Assembly: GCA_005788175.1 (NCBI GenBank) | Contig: SXYX01000012.1 | Location: forward strand, 1 to 64,000 | Length of the DNA: 64,000 nt | From: Acidobacteriota bacterium | Lineage (GTDB): Bacteria > Acidobacteriota > Holophagae > Holophagales > Holophagaceae | Direction: 5' to 3' | Translations under genes and position numbers: made by a program | Shown here: in pieces, positions 39,910-50,207 of the stretch | Layout of the letters: every line of letters starts with the position of its first letter | Position numbering within the stretch: position 1 is the stretch's first letter | The notes under the pieces: generated by a model | What the model saw: only the letters and a program-made list of their open reading frames with translations | The model's database searches: none | Told to the model about the DNA's origin: nothing

Positions 39910-42018
39910 TTAATAAAGAGTGGTCAGGTGAATATTGGTGTAAAAGTGCTTGAGGATCTGATCGTATTTTTTACCTGCAATAGCCATTCCATAAGCACCT
40001 GTCTGAGATAGACCTACTCCGTGACCCCATCCGCGGCCATAAAATATCCAGCGTCTCTGCGTACCTTTGCCGCTAGTTACCAAACTGAACACATTATCTT
40101 TCAATCTCAACAGATTTCTAATCCTCATACCTGTAAAAACATAAGAAGATTTATTTTGGTCACGAATAGTCATGCGGACTACCCTACCTTGTTGATTATG
40201 TTTTACTTCAATTGAATAGATTTCTTTAATAGGGACTCGCCGTCGAATTAGTCCCAAAAGGTCAAATTCGTTATATTCTTGCTTCCAGTGAGAATCAGGA
40301 TGGAATCTTTCTAATGAAATACCATCAGGATCCTTACGGTGAACCGCAAAAGTAACCCCACCTTGCTCATCAGAAATCCAACGGAGTCGATCACCCGCTG
40401 GTATTGATAGATTGGAAACTAATTGATAGTAACCCCCGGGAATCTCAATACCCAGAATGGTTTCTTGATTGAGGTTGATTTTCTTAGGTTCCTCCCTTTT
40501 CTTTCGAACTTCACCAGTTCTGAGTAAAGTTCCTTCCTGAAAAGTGAAAGGAGCCAACTCGTTCCAAAATGTGTAGATCCAGTTCAAATAAGTTTTCCAA
40601 TCAGGCGGATTAGATGTTGTTAGATCTTGGTAAGATGCAAGATTACGCCTCAATAGGAAATAAGCAAGTTCTACATCTTTGCCATCAATAGAGTTACCGA
40701 ACATATAGGTTGCATCCTCTATTCGATCTTGTCCCAGCAATGCACGTTCAAAACCAAAAGCGCGAGCCACTGCCAAAATACTTATTGGATCTTGTAACAT
40801 TCCTATAGAATTTATTTCTAATTTATCTTGAACTTTTTTTAGTATCGAGTGAGCATCGCTTGAAGTGACCTTAGAATTGATTTTATCTTTCAGGAGTGCT
40901 TCGGGTGAAATTAAACCACTAATGAGTAACTTAAATTGTGATTCAGTAATAAGCGATGGGAGTATTTGGGGATATTGACTCGAGGACGCATAAAAAAGAT
41001 TGGGGATTTCAGAAAAATAAGTACTCACTCCCTTGAGATATGGGGCATCACCGCCAAATACTTCTCCAACATCAATTGTTGATCCTCCTGCATTAGCCAT
41101 GAAAAGGGCTTGAATAGGTTTACCTTCGTACGAAGCAATAATGCCTCTTGTCTCTTGAATCGCTTGATCGGTCATTGGCTGTTCGGCATCGTATCCACCA
41201 TAAACCTGATCGGCTACGGTATCGTTTAGATCAAATCCTTCCTTTTTTCGCTTATTTAAATTAGCAACGGCATAGGTTCTTGCTGCGATGGTTTGGGCCT
41301 TTAATGCCTCGATATCTGGAAACTCAGCGGGGCCCATTTCTCTAGGAACAACGCCACGAAGATAGGTTTCTATATCGAGAACATTAATAATTGATAGTCG
41401 GCCAGAGCTATGAGGTAAAACATTTATTTGTCCTCTATATTTGCCTTTATTTAAAACATGAGTTGTAAGTCCTAGTGACTTGAGACTAACTCCTTTCCCG
41501 GGTAACGGGACGCGTTCATATCGTTCGGTAATGAGAAAAAGGCCTCGAGTAGGATTAGGAAAATCCAAATTGCGTTCAGAGCTAATCCATAATTCCTGAT
41601 AACCCAAAGTTTTCAATTTATCAAAATCTAATTCAGCTTGTTCGGAAGTTAAAAAGCGACCTGCAAGTACTCTAAAGAATGCACTATCGACGACGCTTAC
41701 TTTATCGGCAGAAAAACCTTGCGTCTTCAATTGAGCAATCAATTGATCTGCGTCGATATCACTTAAAGGGCCTCTAACCTGAATCCGATATTCATCTGAA
41801 AACTTGGTCTGCGACGAACTATCGATCCAAATTCTGAAACGCTCGCCATTAGTGAATGATCGAAGGGGAATACCTTCTAAAGACTGAACAGTGCCACCGC
41901 TTTCAAAAGAAAACAGGTATTCATTTTGGGATGTTTCTATCCCAACTCGTATTACAGGAGATTGAGCGATCACGAAGGTTGAGAGAATAACAAAGGCGAA
42001 ATATCGAAGCATACTCAT
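39910..42018 (-). CDS. SpoIID/LytB domain protein with SPOR-like N-terminal region
   Basis: RGVVPREMGP, ALKAQTIAARTYAVAN, FMANAGGSTIDVGEVFGG, GRGWGHGVGLSQTGAYGMA; signal peptide VIA|QSP. Confidence 0.92.
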   Translation of the reverse strand: MSMLRYFAFVILSTFVIAQSPVIRVGIETSQNEYLFSFESGGTVQSLEGIPLRSFTNGERFRIWIDSSSQTKFSDEYRIQVRGPLSDIDADQLIAQLKTQGFSADKVSVVDSAFFRVLAGRFLTSEQAELDFDKLKTLGYQELWISSERNLDFPNPTRGLFLITERYERVPLPGKGVSLKSLGLTTHVLNKGKYRGQINVLPHSSGRLSIINVLDIETYLRGVVPREMGPAEFPDIEALKAQTIAARTYAVANLNKRKKEGFDLNDTVADQVYGGYDAEQPMTDQAIQETRGIIASYEGKPIQALFMANAGGSTIDVGEVFGGDAPYLKGVSTYFSEIPNLFYASSSQYPQILPSLITESQFKLLISGLISPEALLKDKINSKVTSSDAHSILKKVQDKLEINSIGMLQDPISILAVARAFGFERALLGQDRIEDATYMFGNSIDGKDVELAYFLLRRNLASYQDLTTSNPPDWKTYLNWIYTFWNELAPFTFQEGTLLRTGEVRKKREEPKKINLNQETILGIEIPGGYYQLVSNLSIPAGDRLRWISDEQGGVTFAVHRKDPDGISLERFHPDSHWKQEYNEFDLLGLIRRRVPIKEIYSIEVKHNQQGRVVRMTIRDQNKSSYVFTGMRIRNLLRLKDNVFSLVTSGKGTQRRWIFYGRGWGHGVGLSQTGAYGMAIAGKKYDQILKHFYTNIHLTTLY

Positions 42019-42023
42019 ATAGA

Positions 42024-42980
42024 CTAAAGGAAATCGACCACTGAACCCAGTAACTCTATCCGCCGAGCATGTATTTGGGACTGAGAAAGCAGCTCTCCCT
42101 GAGGCCCTTTACGATGGGTCAATAGTCCAATACATGCCTGATCTTCAGGTCGGTAAAAGATAGCTGGGCCCGTGAATGCAAGGTGACCCCACCAATCACA
42201 ATCACCTTCATGGTGTTGTTCAACATTAACCGAAAGGTGATCACCAGGTCCCTCTATCACAAGGGGTTCACTGAGGGCTCCAGATGGAATACGAGTAAGC
42301 AGGCTCCCAAGGGACCCCGTGCCTTGACGTAATTTTTGCAGGCCCAAGCCCCATAAGCTTCCGTTTTCTCCAAGTAACGGTTCCTTGGCCATGCGTTTGG
42401 GAAATTCTCCTTCGATCCAATTCTTGATGGCCTGTTTAAACTCGATAGGACTGGCAGCAAAACCTGCATGACCCCGCATACCAGCCCGTGAGTTGACATC
42501 ATGGGGCAACGAGACGTGATAAAAGGGAATCGGTTGCTTAGAATCAATACATTTCCATGCTTCATGATCGGGACCTGGAGGAATTTCTGTACAACCTTGT
42601 ATCCAAGGAAAAGGCTTCAATATTGTGTGTTTTTGAGTCAATGATAAATAGTCTTCATGTGTAGATAGAGAAAGCTGCTCAGCAAGTAAGCGATAATTGA
42701 GATCACTATAGCAAGCCAATTTCTCTGGTGCCTTGCGGAGAAGCGGATGAATTCCCCATGGAATATTCGATTCGAGTAATTCTCTTAGCGGAGTGCCATT
42801 GAAAGGCAACCAGGGCGGAAGTCCTGAACCATGAGATAGTAGTGCGCGAGGAGTAAGATGGTAAATCGAATCTTCAAACCCCAGAGATGATGCGTAGTCT
42901 TGATCTAAATTCAGAAAGGTTATTGCTAGCGGCGCGGTAATAAGCGGCTTAGTGAGAGACGCTAAATCGTAATTTTTCAC
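42024..42980 (-). CDS. serine hydrolase, class C beta-lactamase-like (S12) family
   Basis: YDLASLTKP (SxxK), LLSHGSGLPPW, CYSDLNYRLLA (YxN), WGHLAFTGPAIFYRP. Confidence 0.87.
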   Translation of the reverse strand: MKNYDLASLTKPLITAPLAITFLNLDQDYASSLGFEDSIYHLTPRALLSHGSGLPPWLPFNGTPLRELLESNIPWGIHPLLRKAPEKLACYSDLNYRLLAEQLSLSTHEDYLSLTQKHTILKPFPWIQGCTEIPPGPDHEAWKCIDSKQPIPFYHVSLPHDVNSRAGMRGHAGFAASPIEFKQAIKNWIEGEFPKRMAKEPLLGENGSLWGLGLQKLRQGTGSLGSLLTRIPSGALSEPLVIEGPGDHLSVNVEQHHEGDCDWWGHLAFTGPAIFYRPEDQACIGLLTHRKGPQGELLSQSQIHARRIELLGSVVDFL

Positions 42981-43942
42981 GTACTTTCAATCTCCGAAAG
43001 ACTTTTCTGAACAGCTCTTTGAACGAGATCAGCTACTTTAAGGGCCTCATAGCCTTCGGCCCAAGATACATATTCACCTTCTAAACCTAAACACGCACGG
43101 TAGAACTGTTCTATTTCAATTTTGAGTGGCTCACATTCTTGAATCGATATATTTTCATTTTTAATTTTAAACCCAGTATCTCCTTTAACTAAAGTTAAGA
43201 GTTCCATTGTTTGTTCAGCAAAGTTTAATTTGGCGTAGCTCTGATGACCAAATACACGTAATGTCCTCTCTTTTTTTTGTGCAACGCGGCTTGCCGTTAG
43301 AATAGCTACGGTTCCACCCTCAAATTTAATGCGGGCATTAACGAGATCCGCCTGTTTGGTCAAAACAGGGATGCCAAAAGCTTCGACATCTATGATGGGC
43401 CTGCCCACCAGAGCTCGAATCAAATCTAAATCATGAATCATGACATCTAATACAACATCGACCTCGATGGAGCGCATGGGGAAAGGAGATACCCTAACGG
43501 TTTCCAAAAAGCGTGGTATGAATTTTTTATCTCTCAGAGCTCCAACAACAGGATTAAATCGCTCAAGGTGTCCTACAGCTCTCACTAATGAAGTAGATGA
43601 TGTTAAAGACTGTTCGTGGGCCGCATAAAGTAGTTGAGATTCCTCTAGGTTAGAGGCTAAGGGTTTCTCCATGAGGATGTGCTTGTCCAACTTAATGGCT
43701 TCAATCCCTAGCCGGTGATGATGAATGGTTGGTGCGGCTATTTGGAGTACATTCACCTCATCAGCAATAGCAGACCAATCAGAGACCCATCGGGCACTGT
43801 ACTTATCTGCAATGAGAGATCCCCTTTTTTCATCAGGGTCAACTACGGCGACCAAATCAGCTTGGGGAGATTCATAGGCAATCCGGGCATGATGCTGCCC
43901 CAAATGGCCTACCCCTACAACAGCAACTTTGAGTTGAGTCAT
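42977..43942 (-). CDS. Gfo/Idh/MocA family oxidoreductase
   Basis: VAVVGVGHLGQHHARIA, HILMEKPLA, DVMIHDLDLIRALVG. Confidence 0.94.
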   Translation of the reverse strand: MTQLKVAVVGVGHLGQHHARIAYESPQADLVAVVDPDEKRGSLIADKYSARWVSDWSAIADEVNVLQIAAPTIHHHRLGIEAIKLDKHILMEKPLASNLEESQLLYAAHEQSLTSSTSLVRAVGHLERFNPVVGALRDKKFIPRFLETVRVSPFPMRSIEVDVVLDVMIHDLDLIRALVGRPIIDVEAFGIPVLTKQADLVNARIKFEGGTVAILTASRVAQKKERTLRVFGHQSYAKLNFAEQTMELLTLVKGDTGFKIKNENISIQECEPLKIEIEQFYRACLGLEGEYVSWAEGYEALKVADLVQRAVQKSLSEIEST

Positions 43943-43984
43943 ATCTTTAGGCTAAACTGAATCTTGATTAACAGGGAGTCCGTT

Positions 43985-44437
43985 ATGGATTTACAAGCAA
44001 TCACCCTCCTTTCAGTTGCTAAATGGGTACATTTGGTTTTGTTTAGTACAGCGTTAGGTGGTGGAGCAGCCTGTCTCATTATTTCCGGTCTTGAAGAAAG
44101 CGATCCTGCCTATAAAGGTCTTTCCGCAGCCCTTTGGAAATCATTGGTGAACTGGTCTCTTCGAATTTCAGTCATTGTCGGTGTGCTCCTTCTGATCTTG
44201 AATATGCAAATGGGTGAAAACCTTTTTGTGAATAGATATTTCCACTACAAACTTCTTTTCGTATTTGTCGTTTTAGGTCTTTCAGAATCTGCAAGTAAGA
44301 GTTTAGCCGTCGGGAAGCGCACCTTGGCCTTATCGAGCGTCATCGTGATTGCTTTGATTGGTTTTATCATTGAAAACCAACAAATCTTCGGTCAAATTCA
44401 ACCCAAGGAAACAACGACTATTCAATCAATGCAATGA
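43985..44437 (+). CDS. hypothetical membrane protein
   Basis: 4 hydrophobic segments; start ATG 43985 preferred (MDLQAITLLSVAKWVHLVLF). Confidence 0.65.
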   Translation: MDLQAITLLSVAKWVHLVLFSTALGGGAACLIISGLEESDPAYKGLSAALWKSLVNWSLRISVIVGVLLLILNMQMGENLFVNRYFHYKLLFVFVVLGLSESASKSLAVGKRTLALSSVIVIALIGFIIENQQIFGQIQPKETTTIQSMQ

Positions 44438-46029
44438 TCCTCATTGTCCTCATTTTTGGACTTAGTGTATCTTTATTTAGCCAGGGCTTGTTAACCGTAC
44501 CTGAAAAGACTCAATACCAAAGGACCTCAACGGTTAATGAAGTTAAAGTCTTTATGGATTCTCTCCGGCAGAAGCATTCGGAGTTGAACCCATATCGACC
44601 CAAAGGATCTCCTACGCATACTGAGACAGGTCAACCATTAAATGCTTGGCGCATCAAAGCGACACAAGCAGAGGCCGTTCGAGTTTATATCAATGCCAAT
44701 ATTCACGCCGGAGAAGTTGAAGGCAAAGAGGCTGTTCAAATGCTCGTTCGGGAGTGGCTCACAGGACAACATGGAAAACTTCAAGAGTCCATTGATCTCG
44801 TAGTCATGCCTTGCTACAACGCTGAGGGTACGGATTTGCTAGATCCAAAACACCGCCCATATCAGCCCAATCCGGCAGGAGGTGTGGGCACTAGGGAGAA
44901 TGCTCAAGGCTTAGATCTCAATCGTGATCTCATGAAGGTCAAAACTACGAATACTCAATGGTTTTTAGCCATGCTTACAGATTTCGATCCTCATGTTGTT
45001 ATGGATCTGCATACAACTAATGGGAGTTATCATGGTTTCTATCTTACCTATGCTCCAGCTATGGCTCCCGGTTTCAGCCCGCTGATGAAGCTTAATCGAC
45101 AACTTTTGAGCAATGTCAAGAAAGAGCTTCATCAAAAAAGTTTCCCCACTTTTGATTATGGTAATTTCAGCTCAGAAGGTCCATTACTCCCAAAAACTAC
45201 AATTCTGAATAACGCAGAACCAACTTCAGATCCAAAATCCTGGAGGACATTCGATTGGCGACCCCGCTTTCTAACTAACTATGCGTCCCTACAGGGACGC
45301 CTAGCTATTTTAAGTGAAGCCTATGTTTATCGAAGCTTTGAGCAGCGTGTTCTAGAGACGAAGATTTTTGTTTTAGAGTGTCTCGAAACAATTATTAAAC
45401 AATCTGATTCCATAAAAAGAATTAGGGCTGCAGCCAAAATAGAATTGCCAAGCAAACTGCCTCTCAATGCCTCACTTAAGATTAGTGAACGCTTCGTATT
45501 TGATCTAGTCGATCCAATCAAAGACAATTTCGGTAAAGTCCTTGGCGAGAAATCTCGAAAACAAATCGAGCTCCCTGCCCTGACTTCATATGACTATAAC
45601 GATTGGGTTTTGTTACCTGAGGGATATCTCATTTCTGGAGATGATCTAGATACTGTCAAGAAACACTTAGTAGCTCATGATGTTGCTTATCAAGAAATTT
45701 CTAAATTTAATCTTTCTTCTACACATTGGTATTTTGTCGAAGACGAACGCATTGAAAGTCGACAACCTTTTCAGCAAATTAAAACATTAAGTATTATGGG
45801 GTATTGGGCGATCCCTTCAAGTTCTGAAAAAAAGAACCTGTGGCCCTTGGCGAAACTCCAGAAATCTATTTTCGTTCCCATTGTTAAAGGTAAGGCTCGG
45901 CTGGCTTTTTATCTCATCGATCCAAGAAGCTCAGATGGAATGGTTTATTGGAGAATTCTAGATCCGAAGGACATCATTGCTATTGCACCAAAAAATAGGC
46001 ACATTGATAAAGTCTTCCCGTCTGAGTAA
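44434..46029 (+). CDS. secreted M14-family zinc carboxypeptidase-like protein
   Basis: INANIHAGEVEGKEA (HxxE), VMDLHTTNGSYHG, LSEAYVYRSFEQRV. Confidence 0.88.
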   Translation: MILIVLIFGLSVSLFSQGLLTVPEKTQYQRTSTVNEVKVFMDSLRQKHSELNPYRPKGSPTHTETGQPLNAWRIKATQAEAVRVYINANIHAGEVEGKEAVQMLVREWLTGQHGKLQESIDLVVMPCYNAEGTDLLDPKHRPYQPNPAGGVGTRENAQGLDLNRDLMKVKTTNTQWFLAMLTDFDPHVVMDLHTTNGSYHGFYLTYAPAMAPGFSPLMKLNRQLLSNVKKELHQKSFPTFDYGNFSSEGPLLPKTTILNNAEPTSDPKSWRTFDWRPRFLTNYASLQGRLAILSEAYVYRSFEQRVLETKIFVLECLETIIKQSDSIKRIRAAAKIELPSKLPLNASLKISERFVFDLVDPIKDNFGKVLGEKSRKQIELPALTSYDYNDWVLLPEGYLISGDDLDTVKKHLVAHDVAYQEISKFNLSSTHWYFVEDERIESRQPFQQIKTLSIMGYWAIPSSSEKKNLWPLAKLQKSIFVPIVKGKARLAFYLIDPRSSDGMVYWRILDPKDIIAIAPKNRHIDKVFPSE

Positions 46030-46063
46030 CCACTTGACGGACATGAATAACGGCCTAGGTGTC

Positions 46064-46069
46064 TATAAT
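46064..46069 (+). promoter_or_regulatory. putative -10 box (TATAAT) upstream of the M16 pair
   Basis: Exact TATAAT in a 112-nt intergenic gap; no well-spaced -35. Confidence 0.35.
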
Positions 46070-46141
46070 CACCATTAAAAAAAATTAGGGGCTAAGCAAC
46101 CCCTATGGTTTAGGCTATTCATCTGACTCTACGGAGGTCTC

Positions 46142-47893
46142 ATGAGACGCCCTTATACAACATTGATGTCACTTGTCTTGATGACTTCGACCCTGCTGGT
46201 CGGTCAATTGCCTAGTATCCTTCCCGTCAAAGAACGTACGCTCTCTAACGGCATGAGAGTCCTTATTGTTGAACGAAACGACGAGCCAACAATTTCAGTT
46301 GGTTGGATCGCACGCGTTGGTTCAGTGAACGAAAAACCAGGGATTACAGGTTTGGCCCATCTTTTTGAGCACATGATGTTTAAGGGATCTAAAACCATTG
46401 GGACTAAAGATATTAAAAAAGATCTTGAACTCAATGATCTACAAGATAAATTGAGAGCCAAAATTCGTGAAGAAGAATCGTACCTACGAGCTAGACAAAT
46501 CCGGGGAGATATTGCGGACATGTCTGATCCCAAAAATCGCTCGGAGAAACACCAGGAAATGTTGGTTGAATTCGAAAAACTAGTAAAAGCTCAGCAAGAA
46601 TTAATCATTAAAGATGAATTCTCTAAAGTTTATGCCGAAGCAGGTGGTACAGGGCTTAATGCCTTTACGAGCAATGATGTAACTTGCTACATACAAACCA
46701 TACCTTCAAATAAATTGGAACTGTGGGCATGGATGGAATCCGATCGTCTCTATAATCCTGTCTTTCGAGAATTTTATAAAGAAAGAGATGTTGTTTTCGA
46801 AGAACGTCGATTAAGAACAGAAAGTACACCGACTGGTAAATTCGCTGAACTATTCGAGTCCATGGTGTGGGAAGCGCATCCCTATCATTGGCCGGTCATA
46901 GGATGGGCTTCTGATCTTGATAGCATCACTCGAGAGCAAGCTCTTGATTTTTTTAAGACATACTATGCTCCAAACAATCTAACCGCCGTGCTCGTGGGCA
47001 ATGTTAATGCTGCAGATGCAATACCAATGTTGGAGAAATACTTCGGCAGAATTCCTCGAAATCCTAATGGAGTCCCTGAAGTCGTAACACTTGAACCCAA
47101 ACAGATCGCTGAGAAAAGAATGATTGCCGATGCTGAGACGACTCCTTCTGTGGAGATTGCATGGAAGGCTGTTAGTACTGGCCACAAAGACATATATGCG
47201 CTTGATTTACTCTCTTCCGTTCTCAATGGACGAAGTGGTCGTTTATATAAAACGATCGTACTTGATAAGAAAATAGCTACAAATGTTCGTGCTGAGGGCG
47301 ACAACCGTAAATATGGTGGAGTATTCACCATTAGTGGGACTGTAAGCGGCGACTATAAACCTGAAGATGTTGAACAGGCTATTTATTTAGAAATCGAAAA
47401 AATTAAATCGAACGGTATTACGGGTCAAGAACTTGAAAAAGTAAAGAATCAAATCCAAGCTGATAGTTTCAGACGTCAAGAAAATAATTTCTTTCTAATG
47501 ATTCAACTAGCCCAAGCTGACGCAATTACGGGCTACAAGGAATTCCTGGATTCACCTTCTAAATATCAAAAAGTCACGCTTAAGGAAATTCAGCAGGTTG
47601 CTGAAAAATACTTAACCAAAGAAAATCGAAATGTTGCAATATACAATCGCAAGGCGTCATCTAAACCTGAAGATCCTGAATTAGCCGCATTCCCTGATCA
47701 GATGCGCGCCATGATCAAAAGCCAGCTAAATAGTATCGCTAAGATTGTAGATGTGCCTCAATTAAAAACAATGCTAGGCCAAATGGAAGCGCAAGCTGCC
47801 CAGCTCCCTCCACAAATGAAGGGTGCTTTCGATTATCTAAAAAAGAAGCTTGAAGCTCAAATTGATGTACTCAGCAAGAAGGAGAAAAAGTAA
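46142..47893 (+). CDS. M16 family zinc peptidase (catalytic subunit)
   Basis: AHLFEHMMFKGS (HxxEH), NAFTSNDVTCY, GGAGG SD, signal peptide. Confidence 0.95.
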   Translation: MRRPYTTLMSLVLMTSTLLVGQLPSILPVKERTLSNGMRVLIVERNDEPTISVGWIARVGSVNEKPGITGLAHLFEHMMFKGSKTIGTKDIKKDLELNDLQDKLRAKIREEESYLRARQIRGDIADMSDPKNRSEKHQEMLVEFEKLVKAQQELIIKDEFSKVYAEAGGTGLNAFTSNDVTCYIQTIPSNKLELWAWMESDRLYNPVFREFYKERDVVFEERRLRTESTPTGKFAELFESMVWEAHPYHWPVIGWASDLDSITREQALDFFKTYYAPNNLTAVLVGNVNAADAIPMLEKYFGRIPRNPNGVPEVVTLEPKQIAEKRMIADAETTPSVEIAWKAVSTGHKDIYALDLLSSVLNGRSGRLYKTIVLDKKIATNVRAEGDNRKYGGVFTISGTVSGDYKPEDVEQAIYLEIEKIKSNGITGQELEKVKNQIQADSFRRQENNFFLMIQLAQADAITGYKEFLDSPSKYQKVTLKEIQQVAEKYLTKENRNVAIYNRKASSKPEDPELAAFPDQMRAMIKSQLNSIAKIVDVPQLKTMLGQMEAQAAQLPPQMKGAFDYLKKKLEAQIDVLSKKEKK

Positions 47894-49434
47894 TGTTGAA
47901 TCGTTTTGTTTTATCCCTCTTTTCTATTTCTCTCATTGCACAAGCAGCCACTCCAATTCAAGTTCCCGCAAAAGAACCATTGAAGAAGGCGGGGATCCCC
48001 AATCGCCCAGAAAAGCTTTCTTTTAAGCCGATAGATTTTAAAGTCCCTAATATTCGAGAGGCAAGAACTACTCTCGATAACGGAATCAGCTGTTATCTCG
48101 TGGCTGATCCAACAGGTCAACCTCTCGTTAGCATCAATATCACGCTCACAAGGGGCGGATATTGGGACCCTCAAGGAAAGGAAGGCTTGCATCAACTCAT
48201 GGGGGGACTCCTTCGAACCGGAGGAACTGTCGCCCTAACACCCGAACAACTTGACGAGCGCCTTGAATTTATGGCGGCACAATCTGGCTCTAGCTTAGGC
48301 AGTGAACGTGGCCAAATTTCAATAAGTCTTTTATCAAAAGATCTCAAGGAAGGGATGTCCTTACTCATGGATATGCTTACCCAACCTCGATTTGCACAAG
48401 ATCGATTAGATCTTGCAAAGAAAAATGCCGTCCAAGCAATGCAACGTCGAAACGATGATACTACATCCATCGAGCGTCAACAGATAGGCTTCCTACTCCG
48501 ATCAGAGGATTACTACGGTAATCGTAATACTACTAAAAACTCCATCGAATCCATTAACCTCGACGATATAAAAGCTGCTCATAGTCAAATGATTCACCCT
48601 TCGAACATGCTCGTTTCGGTTTCGGGTAAATTTGATAAGAGTCAAATGCTAGCTCTTTTGAATGAAACGATTGGCAAGTTGTCCCCCATGGCTAATGCTC
48701 AAATTAGATCTGAAATACCAGATAGTACCTATATAGGTAAGCCTGGTATTTTTGTTGTCGATAAAGATGTTAATCAGGGTCGAGTTACTCTCCATCTACC
48801 TGGAATCGCACCTTTAAGCGAAGATTATCCAGCCGTTTTGGTGATGAATTTTATTTTGGGTCAAGGAGGTTTTACTTCCCGCCTGATCAAAAAAATTCGC
48901 TCTGATGAAGGACTTGCCTATTCAGTAGGATCTACCTTTACTACCCCCTTGTATGTCGATCGCGCCGGAGACTTCAGAGCTCTTTTCCAAACTAAAACCC
49001 GAACAGTCGCTTACGGAACTCGATTAGTTTTAACTGAAATTGACAAGATGAGAACTACCTTGGTCTCTGAAGACGAAATCAAAGTAGCCAAGGGTTCCAT
49101 TATTGACGGTTTTCCTGCTCAATTTGCGAATAAATCAACCGTTGCCGCCACGTTTGTGAGTGGTGAACTTACCAAACGTCCGGATGTCTGGCTAGAAACT
49201 CTCCGTGATCGCGTAAAAAAGGTATCTCGCGAGGATATTTTGAGAGTAGCAAAAAAATATCTGCAGATTGAGAAAGCCTCCATTTTAGTTGTTGGTAACG
49301 CAAAAGAAATGGAGGAGGGTGACGTCAAAGATCATCCAGGTAAATTAAGCGAAGTAGGTAAATCATTCGGATTTGATTGGACGGTTACGAACTTGCCACT
49401 CCGCGATCCCATGACAATGAAACCCATTAAGTAA
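47893..49434 (+). CDS. M16 family peptidase-like protein lacking HxxEH (structural partner)
   Basis: M16 fold signatures (TLDNGISCYLVAD, GFTSRLIKKIRSDEGLAYSVGS); GLHQLMGGLLRTGG replaces HxxEH; ATG overlaps upstream stop. Confidence 0.93.
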   Translation: MLNRFVLSLFSISLIAQAATPIQVPAKEPLKKAGIPNRPEKLSFKPIDFKVPNIREARTTLDNGISCYLVADPTGQPLVSINITLTRGGYWDPQGKEGLHQLMGGLLRTGGTVALTPEQLDERLEFMAAQSGSSLGSERGQISISLLSKDLKEGMSLLMDMLTQPRFAQDRLDLAKKNAVQAMQRRNDDTTSIERQQIGFLLRSEDYYGNRNTTKNSIESINLDDIKAAHSQMIHPSNMLVSVSGKFDKSQMLALLNETIGKLSPMANAQIRSEIPDSTYIGKPGIFVVDKDVNQGRVTLHLPGIAPLSEDYPAVLVMNFILGQGGFTSRLIKKIRSDEGLAYSVGSTFTTPLYVDRAGDFRALFQTKTRTVAYGTRLVLTEIDKMRTTLVSEDEIKVAKGSIIDGFPAQFANKSTVAATFVSGELTKRPDVWLETLRDRVKKVSREDILRVAKKYLQIEKASILVVGNAKEMEEGDVKDHPGKLSEVGKSFGFDWTVTNLPLRDPMTMKPIK

Positions 49435-49455
49435 TCAAAATTCATATGATTATAT

Positions 49456-50184
49456 ATGTCGCCTAGTCCTAAAAATTACCTCATCTTTGGAGGAATTGGA
49501 GGAATTGGGGGAGCTTTAGCCAATCAACTCAAGGAGGAGGGTCACCGGATATTTGTGACTGCGCGTACTCCAGAAAAGGCTCTTGAAAGTTCTGTATCCC
49601 CTGATCATACCTTGATCGTTGATGTCTTCAGCCCTGAAACGATTCAACAAGCTGTGGCCATTGCCAATCAAGAGGGCCTCGACGGATTAGCCTACTGTAT
49701 TGGAAGTATCGATCTCAAACCTTTATCCCGAAGTACGCGAGAAGATCTTCTACGTAGTTTCGAAATTAATACCATTGGGGCTTTTTTGGCAATCAAAGCC
49801 GCTGCGCCCTCTCTAGCAGAAAGACGCGGATCCGTCGTTATGTTCAGCTCTATCGCTGCATCAAGAGGATTCGCTAACCATAGTGCAATCGGGACGACGA
49901 AAGCATCTGTTGAGGGTTTGGGTCGCTCACTTGCTGCAGAACTTGCCCCTCATATTCGGGTCAATGTAATCGCCCCCAGCCTCACTGCTACACCGCTAGC
50001 TCAGGCTTTCACGCAAAACCCGAAAGTGGCTGAGGCTATTGCGTCTCTTCATCCCCTGCCTAGATTAGGTGATGCAGGAGAGATGGCTACATTAGCATCG
50101 TTCTTGCTCTCCGACCGTTCTAGCTGGATTACTGGACAAGTATTCCATGTAGACGGTGGCCGATCTTCCCTAGAAAAAAAATAA
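49456..50184 (+). CDS. SDR family oxidoreductase
   Basis: GGIGGIGGALA, FSSIAASRGFANHSAIGTTKASVEG, FHVDGGRS. Confidence 0.92.
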   Translation: MSPSPKNYLIFGGIGGIGGALANQLKEEGHRIFVTARTPEKALESSVSPDHTLIVDVFSPETIQQAVAIANQEGLDGLAYCIGSIDLKPLSRSTREDLLRSFEINTIGAFLAIKAAAPSLAERRGSVVMFSSIAASRGFANHSAIGTTKASVEGLGRSLAAELAPHIRVNVIAPSLTATPLAQAFTQNPKVAEAIASLHPLPRLGDAGEMATLASFLLSDRSSWITGQVFHVDGGRSSLEKK

Positions 50185-50207
50185 GTATCTTTTGGGTAGA
50201 AATATAA

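Noticed and set aside
46963-47331. 122-aa antisense ORF in the M16 peptidase gene
   Set aside because: Overlaps a strongly conserved CDS, no independent evidence.
47893-49434. M16 gene lacking HxxEH as a pseudogene
   Set aside because: Full-length, coupled to an active M16 gene; loss of the zinc motif is normal for the partner subunit of M16 heterodimers.
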